Shown: positions 45,922 to 58,793, counted from the first letter of the stretch. The stretch: 64,000 nt of DNA from Selaginella moellendorffii (GCF_000143415.4 NW_003314269.1:2072118-2136117), one strand, 5' to 3'. The notes: generated by a model not told the origin, from the sequence alone. Program-made: numbers and translations.

Positions 45922-48900
45922 CTGATAAAGGGAATCAGCAATATTGACCTCTTGTCATCGTGACAGTAAGGAAAGAGTGTCCGTAGGGACTAGTCAATAG
46001 GTAACTTTCGATACCTGAGGTCACATTTGCGACACTCTCCCCCCTTAGAGAAGATCGACATCCTCGTCAATGCATACTCGAGTCTAGAATACCATCAAAA
46101 AAATAACTCTAGAAAAAGTTCACGATATTCACACTATGTGAGAAATGCACCAACTTAAATGAGTTAGGAGGCAACCTCTTTGTCTAACGTGGATGCGCTA
46201 CCCATTCAGACACCTTTCAACCATCGCCAACAAGGAAATGACCAACGGAGTCAGCCACCCTTGCTGCTCTGGGTGTCACCCAGCTTACAAAAGTGTGATA
46301 TGCCCCTACCCGCAGGGATATAGAGAGAGAAGCTAGAGGCCCCAACCCTCATGAGCAAAGAAACCAAACCTGTCGGTAAAGTTTAGATAGACTACTGTAA
46401 ATAGGCAGTTAGAGTTGTTTATACGGTCACGCCCTTTTAACGGAATAAAGAACATTGATAGAGAGGCGGGTTATGTGATCAGTTGACAGTAACTACCCCA
46501 TGACTAAGGATTTCACCATGCACACGAAGTGCCGAAGCTAGTCTGCCTATACTGGCCCAAATTCAAAGATCAAAAGATGGACAATATCAAAGTCATAAAC
46601 AACGATATCTTAGAGACTTAATTATCAGTGAATAAATCTTAGATAAGAACACAAAAGTATTCCATTGATACTATTTGACTATTAAAGTTAATTAATAGTT
46701 ATTGATTGACAAGCATAATGCTCGCGAATGTATCACCCGAAGGAAATAACATCCCAACCTATCAAAACTAACTCGAGCAATAATCAATAGAATAGAATAA
46801 ATGCAGTAAGACCAACAAACACTCATTCATGCCAACCATCATAAAAGTCAATTTGAATAGATTTTGGTCAATAATACTAAGGAACTAAAGTTGCTCAAGC
46901 AAGCATTGGCAACATTCTATTGATGTCTCAAACCCAAAAGATCAATCCAGAACAAATCACAAAGAACATGTAGTATTGCAGAAAGCCAAAAGCTATCAAA
47001 GAGAACAATTAACCACCATGAAAGATTATCAATCATCCCATCAAAAGAGATATGCAGAATCATCGTCAAAAAAGGAATCCACTATCCTGAAGAACAACAA
47101 ATCATTCTATATCAACAATAATCAAGCAAAACCTTTTGATAAGGATAATCAACTATCCTAGATGATAGTCGATCATCACCAATGATTGCTCGATGCAAAA
47201 ACCAACTTCAACATCAAAGCTAAAAAGCCAAAATGCTTTCCCCAACAACTTCTAACAAATGAAACAATGAGCATAAAAACTCAAGGAACCAAAAGCTCGA
47301 AGAAGTTTATAGCCAAGTCTTGCCTAACAATGATCACGAGTTTCGCATGAATCAACTTCAATGCTAAAGAAGAAATCATAGTGCAACCCATAATATCCTC
47401 CTCAACATATCCATAACCAAACTTCATAATGCAAAGCTAATAAAGAGCATATCTACATCAATCCAAAAGCCAAACACAATGGAGATATATTTAACAAGTT
47501 TACACTAAACAATCTTCCATGAATCCATCTATAGCAAGACGTAACTCATTTCATAACAAGCATAAGAAGAATCATTCATGATCAATATATCCCAACTTAA
47601 ATCCAAAAAGGATTCAAACATTCCAATATTGATCACTAACCCTTCCACTTATAGAGTTAGCATAGTCTATGACTAAATCACTTTTTAAGGAAAAGCCAAA
47701 ACTCAACCTCTACTAAACAATCTCGTCTAGAACACAACTAACTCAACTTGCCACTCAGTTCATTTAAATGTTAATACAGTTGCTAACTAGCAAATGCATA
47801 AATGCCAATAACATAAAGCTACAGGTCAAGCATAAACACTAATTATATTGAGACTAATGAGACTCAATATCAATCCTATGGAGAAACATATCATTTCACT
47901 CAAATCTCAACATCAACAATGTCAACGACAAAGCATCACTTCAATGCTATCAACACCATAACAAAGCTAGAAGAAAGCAAGAGTGAATTACCATTTAAAG
48001 CTCTTTAGCAACTAAGATAGCCAAAGTCAAAAATACTTTAGTCAGTATCCGAGACTAATTCTTCAACAATACTCAATTATAGATAACACTTCATCAAGGA
48101 GTGATTCACCATGTCCAAGACTCAATAAAATCCAACACTACGAACTAAGTGCAACCAAATGATACAGATAGAGGTAGAATCAACATACTAACATGGAAAA
48201 CCATATAAGTCTAATCACACGATCCACAACACCATCCAGTAAAGCAAGCCCATCACTGTTGAATCATCATCAAGTGAAGCAAGTGTCACAGTCTTCGACA
48301 AAATTTACAAGCAATCACTAGTTGCAAAGCAACCAACAATCACTTTTCAACTTGCTTTTCACAAGACTTAAACACTAAAGTCATGTCATTGAGTCATTGT
48401 AGCGCACTTGAATTTGGAGCCGAACTCCAAGCCCGTTGTGCTACGAAACGAGGGTCCAATATAATCCCACGAGCACCAACTCCCCATATCCAGCACCTGC
48501 ATGCAAAATGGTGTCAGACGGAGTCTGCCACAATTTTGGCATGCTGGTGGCCTAACGCGAGGAGGAGGGTACCCCACCGACTAGAGCAGCGTGGAGCTTG
48601 GGCTTAGACCCAAGCCAGATGCAGAACAAAGAGCAACACAGCCTAGCAGGAGCCAAACTAATGTCTCAGGTGGTCGGACATGCATTCCAACCCCCTACAA
48701 CAACAACCCCCCCCCCCCTCCCCTTGAGGAACACATGCTTTGGGCTTTCACCCCAAGCCTCCCTTAGTACCAGGAGTTAGTCTCTGGGACAAGTCCAAAA
48801 CGTATTAAATATGGAATGGCGCTAGATTGCGAATTTGGACACGGGACAAACACCATTGTGTTCAAACTAATCTCTACATTCTGTAGATATGCCAAATGAG

Positions 48901-49204
48901 CTAATCTAGACACTTTCCATAAATAACACTTGGGACCGAAATGAGACCAATACAAAATGCGTGATAGCGAGGGTGTTTGGTAGACACAGTAAACTATCAT
49001 CTAGCAAATATTGAGGAACTAGTCTCAATATCACGGGGGTTCCCAACACTAGCAAGTGCAGGTCAGCATCATGAGTTTCTCGTCACCGTGTCAAGTATGT
49101 TTAACTTAATGACAACTTAGGATTTCCTTCCTTAGTGCCCTTCCGGTCTAAGTGAACATGTGTTGACCAGTTTCTCAACTAGCTTGGGCGGAGACCATAA
49201 AGGG
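45922..49204 (-). mobile_element. Permuted non-coding LTR element (element B), related to element A
   Basis: On the plus strand: 45,922-46,034 matches the last 112 bases of element A's LTR. 46,035-46,046 is the complement of a polypurine tract (AAGGGGGGAGAG on the minus strand). 46,047-48,396 is internal sequence matching element A up to its base 1712. 48,397-49,204 matches the remaining part of the LTR, starting exactly at TGTAGCGC. The primer-binding site and about 2.4 kb of internal sequence present in A are absent. Together the two LTR pieces add up to one LTR. No coding sequence is seen. Confidence 0.7.
46035..46046 (-). other. Polypurine tract of element B
   Basis: On the minus strand this is AAGGGGGGAGAG, immediately followed by TGTCGCAAATG, the U3 start of the LTR. 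Such a tract primes plus-strand synthesis in LTR elements. It supports the minus orientation of elements A and B. Confidence 0.7.
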
Positions 49205-49745
49205 GGTGCGGACCATACTTGAGCTCACGAGTTGAAGAGTTGAGCTTACGAGTTGAGCTCAATTTTCAATTGTAATTTAGTACAAACATTATAAATTTTA
49301 AAATTTTAAGGTTATGGCGAACCTAATAATTTAATAACTCTCTATATATTATATAGATAAAAATGTTCTAAAGAACACATTTTGTTCTAATAATTTAAAT
49401 ATTTACTACATGCAATGATAGGGACATTTGTTAAAACATAAAATAAAATGTTTGAAAAAAGAGTATTCTTGTCACTTCTTTAAATTTGTACTCTATGCTT
49501 TCTGGCTAGTAAATGTTAGGTTTGTCAAAATTAAAAAATTATTAAATTTGAAATAAGATTCTATGTGAAGCCATTTAACCGTTTGAAAGGAAAAAAAATA
49601 ACCCTTGATGTAAGTTTATTGCATATAAAAAAAAGACTTGGTTCTTTGTAGAATACATTCTTGAGGGGTTTGTCGTAGCATACTGTCTAGAATTTATAGA
49701 TCTTCATTCACACTCTCATTCGAAAAAAGGGAAATACACCCACAA
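49205..49745. other. AT-rich spacer before the transposon-like gene cluster
   Basis: It includes short redundant phrases (GAGTTGAGCTTACGAGTTGAG near 49,230-49,260) and AT-rich DNA. If the cluster to the right is one transposon, its left terminus should lie here. No terminal inverted repeat could be identified by eye. Confidence 0.4.
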
Positions 49746-50198
49746 ATGTCTATGGGTTCTAGTGTTGGTAATTTTAACTCTCACAATCTTTCTTCCCAGA
49801 GCTCAAGGGCTAGGAGATGCAATAACTATCCCATTGCACAGCATAACCAAATCACACAAGAGAATGAAAAAGAGGATAGTGAGGATAGTGATCATGAGTT
49901 GGAGATAAATGCAATGACAGAGGGTGCAACAAATTGGGTGAAAAAGAATGCCCTTTTACTTGTTTTAGAAAAGTGCAATTCTGCCACTTTCAAGAAGTGC
50001 CCCATATGTTTTCTAGCGTCTGGTGGAAACAATGGCAATGATCAGTATGGTGGTATATATGCTCTTGCGACACACTGCAACATCACGCACCCGAAAAACT
50101 ACCATGAAATCTTTTTTGAGATGGTAAAGACAGAAATGGAGACACACGAGTACTATGGGCAGTATTGTGAAAAGAACACTCAGAAGCATATAAAATGA
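49746..50198 (+). CDS. Small CPIC zinc-finger protein, copy 1
   Basis: 150 residues, single exon. A Ser/Asn-rich N-terminus and an acidic stretch (ENEKEDSEDSDHELE) lead to a Cys/His-rich domain: FKKCPICFLASGG, ALATHCNITHP, a spacer, and EMETHEYYGQYCEKN. The CPIC-x(n)-L-x2-HC arrangement recurs in the protein at 59,084-59,629, with similar spacing to a final H/C cluster. It may bind zinc, but the family is not recognised. It is convergent with the transposase gene, 92 bases away. It is intact, unlike its large neighbours. Confidence 0.5.
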   Translation: MSMGSSVGNFNSHNLSSQSSRARRCNNYPIAQHNQITQENEKEDSEDSDHELEINAMTEGATNWVKKNALLLVLEKCNSATFKKCPICFLASGGNNGNDQYGGIYALATHCNITHPKNYHEIFFEMVKTEMETHEYYGQYCEKNTQKHIK

Positions 50199-50289
50199 AA
50201 AGTGAAATGAAAAAGCACATTTGTATTAATTATATAAAGTATAATAAGTTTTATTGATAGAGAATAAACATCGATAGTGTTGGAGAAAT

Positions 50290-53200
50290 CTAATTAGCTC
50301 CAAAAGTTTTTTGCAACTCAACAATAGTAAGGCTTGCTTGGTGTATATGAATATCCACTTTAGGATCCTGGTGCAAGATGTTGATGAAGATGTAGTACAT
50401 ATGCTTGCAAGGAACATATGCCTTCCCATATTCCTCGCGCTTCGTAAAGTCTGGACATGTGCAAGAAGGAAAGTCGTGAATGGCAATTGTGTACTCTCCA
50501 CCTTCTGTTTTGACTATGTACTCCTTTGCAAGTGCAGTGATGTACTTCGTGGAGAGAATCTCACACTCAAGTGTTTGAGCCAAGTTTATTTTACCTTGCT
50601 TCTGCTTGGAGACGATACCAATAAATTTAACTGCCTTACCTTTTCGTGCTGGCCTCCTGTGCATCTCTGTAGGAATAGTCCTGCTCCTATCACTCATGTC
50701 TCTAACTCTCCTCTCAAGATTAAAACCAGATTTCTCAAGGTTTTCAATCTCATCCGAGGTGAGCGCGACCCCATTAGCAACCGGCCATTCTTTAGGTACT
50801 ACATTAGGTTTAGTCACTATAGTGTCTTCAAGCCACTTCGTATGGTTGGCGTCGGTGTTGCAACAATATAGCCAGCACCATCTTGAAAATCCTGCTTGCT
50901 TTCGTTCCCCATAGAAACATGGGGTTGGAACAGAAGCAGATTTTTCACCACGAATCCAGGCCCAACACTTGCCCCTCAGAAGCATCCCCACACACCTTAC
51001 ATTCGATTTTGCTAGCACGCGTCAGATTGCCCATTGCTTCGGCTCCACGCTACGGTAAGCAATTTCAACCTGTTGCGATGCACTCTCTTCATCAGCCACT
51101 TGAGGTGGCTCAGTCCGAGAGCGGTGTCTTGGAGCAAAATGGTACTCGACATCAGGCCTGTGAGAGCTTTTTGCTCCAAGGTCCGTACCAACATCTTCCC
51201 CAGCAAAGGAAAAACGACGCTTTGAGCAGACAGTCTTCATATCACCAATAGAAGCTCGGGGAGTGTACTCCATAGATGTGCCATGGACCATTTCCTCAAC
51301 TACAGTTGCCACTGTTTGGGCGGGTGGAGTTAATTTTCTCTTTATCCTATCATGTAACATCTCAACAGAAGGCCCTGTTCCCATGTATCTTCCTTCCTCG
51401 AATGCTAGTGCTTTTGAAGATTGCTCTATAGCACGTATCAAATCTGATAGACAGGCTTCGTATAGACTCATCTTCCCTTTCCTTGCCTCAGAGGAACGCC
51501 AACTCCAATGCTTACTTTCAGAGAGATTCACAGTTGGGGTGTATGCGAGGTCCTCAAGTGGTTGATCCTAATGGAAAAGGCAATATTAAAAGGTACTAAA
51601 AGGAGAAGAAAAAATATAAACCAACCTAAAAAGAGTGATGTCCCCATTGGAACATTCTAACTTCCCACCATCCTAACCATGACTCAAGTTGTGGTAGGCA
51701 ACTTACGTTTGTATGGCCATCTTCACGCCACCACATTCGGATCTCGTTTGCTTTTGCCTCATGTTCTTCTTTAGAAGGTGCAACCTGCCATTGTTTGCAC
51801 AACTCCTTAAATATTGATTGAAACTCTAGCTTGATAAGGTGGCAGTGCTGGTTTAGGCTTTGAGCCCAATGAAACTCACAAGTCCTCTCACGACCTTCCA
51901 ATGGTTGACCATTCCCAAAAACTGCTCGGATACCATTCCAGTTTGCACTAGCCCCATCTGCCATGAAACCACGAAAGTTTGCAGGCTTACTAGTCCGCTT
52001 TAGGACAATATCAGAGAGGGACTTCAAAAATATTTCCTGTGTTGTCTGGTCTTGTACTTTAAACTCTGCTATCGCAATTGTTAAGTTACAACGTAGCCTA
52101 TGAAAACATAAATATTATAACAATTTCAATATAATGAGAATAAAAATTACCTTGGATCATACACATGAGCTCCCATGGTTGTTCAACCGGATACACGCTC
52201 CATATGGTCAAAATGTACCCATGCATTTGCAAGGTCACTGGACCCAAACATGTCCATTCGGGAGACAAGATCTACGCCAGAGGCAGGGCCCATGGTAGAC
52301 ATTTTGAAGACGAAGGGGTGCTCTTGCTCATTCACAACTTGGTCTAGAAACAAACTTCTGTGGATGAACTCGTATGGACATGTCCGTTTCAATTCAAGGA
52401 TGGAGTCAATTTTTGATTGCAACTTCCCCTCTCGAGATAAGATTTTATCCTAAACAATATAATGTAAGAAAAAATTATTATTATAACGTATGAAAAATAA
52501 CGGATGTACCTCCTTAGGCTAGTAGCAAGTTGTACTCCTTGTAGTAAGTCCCGTAAGCTAGCCTTGTTTAGTTGAGTCTTTTGGCAACTTGGATTGAGTA
52601 AGGTATTTGCGATAAAATCCTTGAGGACAGTCTTCTGAACATACTTCGGAGTTGCAAATGAGTTTCTCATAGTCTCTTCCTGTACAACATCTTTGAAACG
52701 GTTGAGAGAACTCCTTTGTATCCCTTCCTGCATTGGATGCATATGTGTGCCAATATGCACTGCAGCTCTTCCAACCACTCCATCCCGTGGAAGAAAGTAG
52801 TACATCTTGGCCTCGCAGATAGCACGACATAGAGGAGCATTTTTGCAGAATCGACATTTGAATCCAACAGCAATGGTGTCACAGGCTGGAGGATTGACTG
52901 CAGACCCTTCGAAAAATATAGAGTTTCTAGAGCGGTCTCGATTGCATGCTTCATCCACACAATCTAAATGCCCGCCACAATGAACTATAGACATTGTGCC
53001 TTCAAAATGTTGGAAGTGTGTGGTCTTGATCTTGCACCAATTGTGGACATCTTGCTTGGTTTCCATCCCCTTCCGTTTGGAACCTGTGCTGCTGACAAGA
53101 GGTGGTAGCTCGAAGAAAATGTTGCCGTTGTAGGAGGATGGAAGCTCACTCACAAGCCTATACAAAAACAAGTGCACGTCGATTGAGAGGCGTGAAAACT

Positions 53201-53495
53201 GGAAAGCATTGCTAACAGCTTTGAATATTGCTGAAGTTGGAGCTAGAGTTGGTGAATTTGGCGCCGACACTAGCATGACATCTCCACTTGAACTAGAAGA
53301 GGACGAAAGGATAACGATTGACTCTTGCTTCACATTCACTTTCGCTGGAGCGCATTTTGGCATTTTGACTGGAGATCCAAACACTCGAATCTCTTTCGAC
53401 TTGGAATTTTGTAAATCCCATTGTTGTCCACCCTCGCCCACACCAGAAAGAAGAAACTCCGAGTATGCAACTATACCGGTGTCGTTGCGGATCAC
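50290..53495 (-). pseudogene. SWIM-domain DDE-type (Mutator/KDZ-like) transposase, broken
   Basis: Exons give an N-terminal part with a Cys/His-rich region (CGGHLDCVDEAC, CKFRFC-like CRFCKNAPLC), then the core. The core contains FRGFMADGASANWNGIRAVF, ERTCEFHWAQSLNQHCH and WWREDGHTN, characteristic of a plant transposase group with MAD.A.ANWNAVR motifs. The C-terminal part has a SWIM zinc finger (CTCPDF ... CKHMYYIF, about 50,385-50,470). In-frame TGA codons at 52,183-52,185 and 51,022-51,024 interrupt it. Each sits where CGA (Arg) would restore the frame. The open frame continues upstream of 53,495 without a Met, so the start is unresolved. It is presumably a dead copy; activity would need another copy. 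Confidence 0.7.
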
Positions 53496-54431
53496 AGCCT
53501 CTAAAGAAATAGAGCCAAGATGAAGATCAAAACGCCGACATAAAAAACTTTCAGAAACAATACTCTAAGAGAATGAAAGAGGTGGGTGATCTCGAAAATG
53601 AAGAAGAAACCTCTCCATCCTTCTCAATAAGTTTTGGAGTTCTCTCTCTTTATGCTACTTGTAAAAATCTATAGTGAAACATAATTGAAATTTAAATAGA
53701 GTAATAAGAAGACAATGTACAAAATGAATTTAAATTCTATAGCAAATTTAACATGTGTAAGTGTGACAGTATTAATATTACTGTCATCTATTATGATGTC
53801 TGATGCATGTATACACATAGATCCAAGGAAAGATTTTCAGCACATGAAGTTTGATAGTTAATAATGATACTAGTAATGACATTCTGCTATAACGTGTCAA
53901 ACCAAGAGATCCAATCTAATTATCAGCACGTGTGATGTGTCAAGTTGTCAAATTTTAAGTGGTAGATGATAATAAATCTTGTCAAATCTTATTCTTCAAT
54001 AATAGATTTGATTCGTAGTACAACTCAAGTTTTATCCATAATTGTGAACACTGCTCAATGACATTTAAAGCACATGCCTATTGTTTAGGATCTAATACAG
54101 TACAAAATAAATTTCTGGATGAGGATTCATCCATTCATAGATGGATATAGTACAACATATTTTAACGTGCCTTATTTATACTCTTTGAAGTTCTTGTAAC
54201 GATTCCAAAATATGTACAAAATAGTGATGAGAATGCATCCTTTCTAGATAATTTGTAAAATATAATATCATATCTCTAATAATAGAAATGTTGATAGGTG
54301 CTAGTTATACCATCATTAAAATATACAAAATAAAGAAGCATAATTTACATATAATAATAATGATAAGATAAAATAAGATCAAAGATATTGTGATGGTTGA
54401 GATTTAGGTTATTTGGAATGAACGGCCAGGA
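53496..54431. other. AT-rich divergent region between transposase and methyltransferase-like genes
   Basis: No open frame or RNA is recognised. It would contain the upstream regions of both divergent large genes. Possible short leader exons of the transposase gene near 53,560-53,620 could not be settled. Confidence 0.35.
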
Positions 54432-54695
54432 TTAGAGATTGGTTAGGGTTAGGGCAGCCGTCAGGATTAGGGTTAGGGTAGCCGCCAAGATTAGGTTACT
54501 GTTCACATCGTGAGTGGAGCACGCAAGAGATCGAGAGATTGAGCGCGAAGGAGATCGAGGGATTGAGCGCGAAGGAGATCGAGCGATTGAGCGTGCAAGA
54601 GATCGAGAGATTGAGCGCACGAGCGGGAGAGTTTGAGCGCGCAAGAGATCGAGAGATTGAGCGCGCGAGCGGGAGAGTTTGAGCGCGCGAGCGGG
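54432..54695 (+). repeat. TTAGGG-rich patch and GAGCGCG/GATCGAG minisatellite next to a sequence gap
   Basis: From 54,441 to 54,480 there are two short TTAGGGTTAGGG stretches. From about 54,520 the sequence is a degenerate minisatellite with a unit near 24 bases built on GAGATCGAGAGATTGAGCGC. It runs into the gap, so its true length is unknown. Confidence 0.75.
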
Positions 54696-55045
54696 NNNNN
54701 NNNNNNNNNNNNNNNNNNNNNNNNNNNNNNNNNNNNNNNNNNNNNNNNNNNNNNNNNNNNNNNNNNNNNNNNNNNNNNNNNNNNNNNNNNNNNNNNNNNN
54801 NNNNNNNNNNNNNNNNNNNNNNNNNNNNNNNNNNNNNNNNNNNNNNNNNNNNNNNNNNNNNNNNNNNNNNNNNNNNNNNNNNNNNNNNNNNNNNNNNNNN
54901 NNNNNNNNNNNNNNNNNNNNNNNNNNNNNNNNNNNNNNNNNNNNNNNNNNNNNNNNNNNNNNNNNNNNNNNNNNNNNNNNNNNNNNNNNNNNNNNNNNNN
55001 NNNNNNNNNNNNNNNNNNNNNNNNNNNNNNNNNNNNNNNNNNNNN
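54696..55045. other. Assembly gap (350 N)
   Basis: A run of N directly follows the minisatellite, so the gap probably reflects a collapsed repeat. The first exon of the plus-strand gene that follows may lie in it. Open frames spanning it are artefacts. Confidence 0.95.
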
Positions 55046-55163
55046 GGGTAGCCAAAGTGCCCGAGGTGGAGTCTAGGCCCACTTGATTTTTTTTTTCTCT
55101 TTGACTGTTTGAATTTCTCATTATCTTTATTTAGTTTGACTAACAAAACTTTTTCTCTTGCAG

Positions 55164-58100
55164 AAAAGGAAAATTGTAACACAGAAAAAGGTTGTTGGAC
55201 ACGAGAAGTTCAATTTGGCATTAACGATGACATCACAATCGACATGTCCATTGGCACAACAGAGACACATTTAGTTAGAGATTCACCACCTCCACCACCA
55301 TCACCTCCACCATCACCACCGCCACCACCGCCATCGCCACCTCCACCACCTCCATCACCACCTCCACCACCTCCACCACCTCCATCGCCACCGCCACCAC
55401 CACCATTGCCACCACCACTACCACTATTGCCTCTGCCCCCGCCGCCACCGCCACCACCACCATTGCCACCACTACTGCCACTATTGCCTCTGCCCCTGCC
55501 ACCACCGCCACCACCACCAACGCAAATCCCTGAAGTTGGGCAATCTAGTGGTGTTCACGATAGGGAACCTGAGGAACAGCCTAGAGCTGAAAGAGTTGCA
55601 GACTTTCCTGACAACGTGGTGGACAAGCGCTTCCAAGAGACTGTTATGCGGACAAGGGAAAAAGTAGTTCACCAAACACTTGAGGCGCTCAAATGGCCAG
55701 GCCCTTATGACTTGATTAGAGAAATCCCCCTTTGCCGTTTGCAGCAGACGAACCTTGTCCGCACAGCATCCAAGTATGTCAACCCGGATATATACAGCTT
55801 GTTCAAACAGAATGGCCTTGCAACAAATATCGGTATGTTTCTAGTCTCTTTTTGCAAGCTAGGAACAACAGAGATCATTACTGTCACACCCGAGATTGTG
55901 AATAGCTGGGATCCTATTTGGAGGAGGAAGTCCCTAGAATTTGATGACATGCTTATCAGACATCCTGAGACTCGACAGCTTGCGGGGACAATATTCCAAA
56001 TTATTGACGGTAACCACTGATATGGAGCTTGAATGAAGTGTATCGACAATCATTTTCGCGATGATCTTGTCTACCATATCAACGTTCCAGTCGGCCATGT
56101 CTACGCGAGGGGACCTTTGGATGTCAACAGACTTATCTTGGCCTGCCAAAAGATCAATGCGTAAGTTTTATAATTTTACCTCTAACTCCACTTTAACTTG
56201 TTTTGTTGTGTTTAAATGTAGGCTTGGGCAGTTCGCTGTTCAAAAACAAAATCTTGTCCATGACATCGAGCAACTTCAATTTTTGGCAAACTTGAGTGAG
56301 GATGACATCCGCCAACATTATGGTGATGATCTCGCAACACTTGTTTGGCACTCACGCACTCGAAATGACGGTACAACTTGGTTCAACAACCCAATTAGTT
56401 TTATGCTTGCTGTGTGGTGTAAGGTATGTCTTTCCCTTTTATTTTATAAAAGCCTCTTTTAATTGTTTTGGATTTTAGCCTTTGGTGAAGGTCAAGCAAG
56501 ATGCTTACGAACTTGCATATCCGGAGAAGAGTCAGGAAGAGCTCTCAGCTGAGTTTGTACAAATTGAGCACAAAATTCAGCATGTAAAGTCCTCAAAGTT
56601 GAAGAAACTAGTATGCATTGCAAACAATCGCAGGCCGAAGGAGTGGCTAGAGACTATAGCCGAAATTTCTTCTCATAAATGTAAGTTTTTTATCACACTT
56701 CATTTTTCTTAATTATGCATATGTTACTTTTGCAGTGAACAAAACTCCAGATGACATGATTTACAATATCGCAAAATTGAAGCTTCCATAGAAGCAACAG
56801 ATAGAGACTCTGGAGTTCCTCAATGTCTGCTTGATGAACAGAGAGAAAGGATTGCCAGAACTATTTGAAAACATGATGAGAAGGGTTGTCTACATCACAC
56901 AAACTATAAGTGAAGGTGAGAAGTTCTTGGCACCACACATTGGTGACGATCCAGATGGCACATTCATGTCTTTCGACACCTACATCAACACGTCATTGGA
57001 AGGGATTGAAGAGGGGTGGCTGCTAGAGAAGTCTACAAGCATAACAACTTATGATTGCCAACATGGTCAACCTTATTTCATGTGACGTGCAGCTTATAGG
57101 TATAATATGATTTCTAAGACTGTTTTTTAATATATATTGTTTACAGGTATCTTCGATATAGAGGCATGCCATTTGAGGCACTAGTTTGCACTCGATTTGT
57201 TGCAAAGGGTGTAAGAGATGGAGGAATGTATCCAACAATGTTTGTGAGAGTTCCAAAGGCATGGAAGATAGAATGCCCTTGGGAGTTGGAGCTCCTAGGG
57301 AAGGAGACCTCTACACTAGATCACGAGGAAATTATCAATGCTAGCAACGATGGCAATGCAAGTGATGATGGAGACGAGGATGAGGAAGCTCTAGATCAAG
57401 TTCATGTTCCACCACCAAACAGTCAGGAACAGGCTCCAATTCAACCATCAAACAACCAAGATCCGGATCAGGTTTTACCAGTAAATAATGATGATCAAGT
57501 GGTTCACAGAATATCACGTCGACCTCGAGGTAAGCAAAAGTGAATTTTACAAATTAAAGGTGGTAATACATGTTTTTTGCAGCAATGACTGTTGGTAGTA
57601 ATTTCATTCCAGCTCGACGAGATGCTCGTGAAGAGGAGTTGGAGGAACTCTCATTGACAACACGCCATATGACGGTATCATACTATTTATTACTTTTTTC
57701 ATTCACTTAGCTCTTTTATAGGTCCGTCCTGTGTCCCCAATAACACAACGAGGCATTGTGGGTATCTTCATTGGCTCTTACAGTAGATTATTGACATCTT
57801 TCACGGAAGACGACATCAACATGGATATACGCCGCCAGTTCAACTGTTGGTGCCGAAAGATACAAAGGCCCGTGCTCCCAGTTGCGGACTTCATTCTCTT
57901 CGACTTTCCAGATGGTCTTTCAGATATCGATGGGAAAGTTGAGGATTGGAACTTTCTCACACCTGACCACTTGCGCGATGCATTCCTATTGTCCGAAGTA
58001 CTTATGCTCGAAGCTAGCCATGTCGTCTTCATCCTACCGAACGACTCCAACTGGATGTATGAGCTTATGACGTGCGCAGCAGAAATTCATTTCAAGTCAT

Positions 58101-58793
58101 TCTCTTCCGGGTGCATTGTGGATCCTATTAGCGTTGATACGAGGGGCATCCAAGGGAAGCCTGAAAAGGTGAGTATGTATTTTATATTTTTATCTAATTT
58201 CTAAACATTTTTATTTTCCAGGTTATGATGTGGACCTATCATGCCTTCTGCAGAAACACACATGATGGGTTTCGTGATAGCGAACGTGCAGCACGTGTTT
58301 TGCCTGGGTATGACAGTTCCACTAACATCATACCCAACCTTGTGGATGAGCAGATCCGCAACACGTTTCCAGGGTACCGATTCCGAACTCCATCAGCAAT
58401 GCAAGTCTTGCTTGAGCTCTATTGCCCACCAGATGGTATTGTGATTGATTGCACAGCAGGTAGCGGTTCTATGGTGGAGGCAGCACATGACTCTAGTAGG
58501 TCGGTGTTTGCTATTGAAGAACATCATTTCTTCAAACGTCGGCTCAGAGGATTTCGTGAGTTGCCTTCAACCTCAAAGAGGTAAATTATGTTTATTAAAA
58601 TTTCAATATATATTTCATTCTATTTTATAGATCATAGTCACCTAGAGTTTCTAGAATTGAAGGCTTTGGAAGTCTCCCTGACTATGCAGAAGCCATGGCT
58701 CAACATATGCAAGGTGAATCTTCCCCACAATACCACTATAGGAGGAAGTATAAAAGAAATCATTATGTTGATGATGAGGCAGATGAAAGTTAA
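55164..58793 (+). pseudogene. ParB-like plus beta-class DNA-methyltransferase-fold protein, broken
   Basis: About eight exons with good GT-AG junctions; the first exon is probably lost in the gap. An acidic start and a long Pro-rich stretch (PPPPSPPPP) lead to a ParB/sulfiredoxin-like domain: REIPLCRLQQTNL, SLFKQNGLATNI, TEIITVTPEIV, FQIIDGNH (56,003-56,017). A charged middle follows. The C-terminal half looks like a beta-class N4/N6 methyltransferase. The motif IV position is VADFILFDFPDGL (DFPD instead of DPPY). Then come FRTPSAMQVLLELYCPPDG and motif I as VIDCTAGSGSMVEAA (58,441-58,485). It ends NHYVDDEADES. In-frame stops lie at 56,018, 56,030, 56,789 and 57,083. ParB-methylase fusions are known from prokaryotes and phages; here the pair sits in a plant transposon-like cluster. 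Confidence 0.6.

Noticed and set aside
54441-54480. Telomere or true interstitial telomeric array
   Set aside because: Only two repeats in each of two patches, and the unit is TTAGGG rather than a long TTTAGGG array; more likely part of a local repeat.
54432-55182. Open frames of 135-229 codons across the N run
   Set aside because: They exist only because N codons cannot be stops; flanking parts are translations of a minisatellite.
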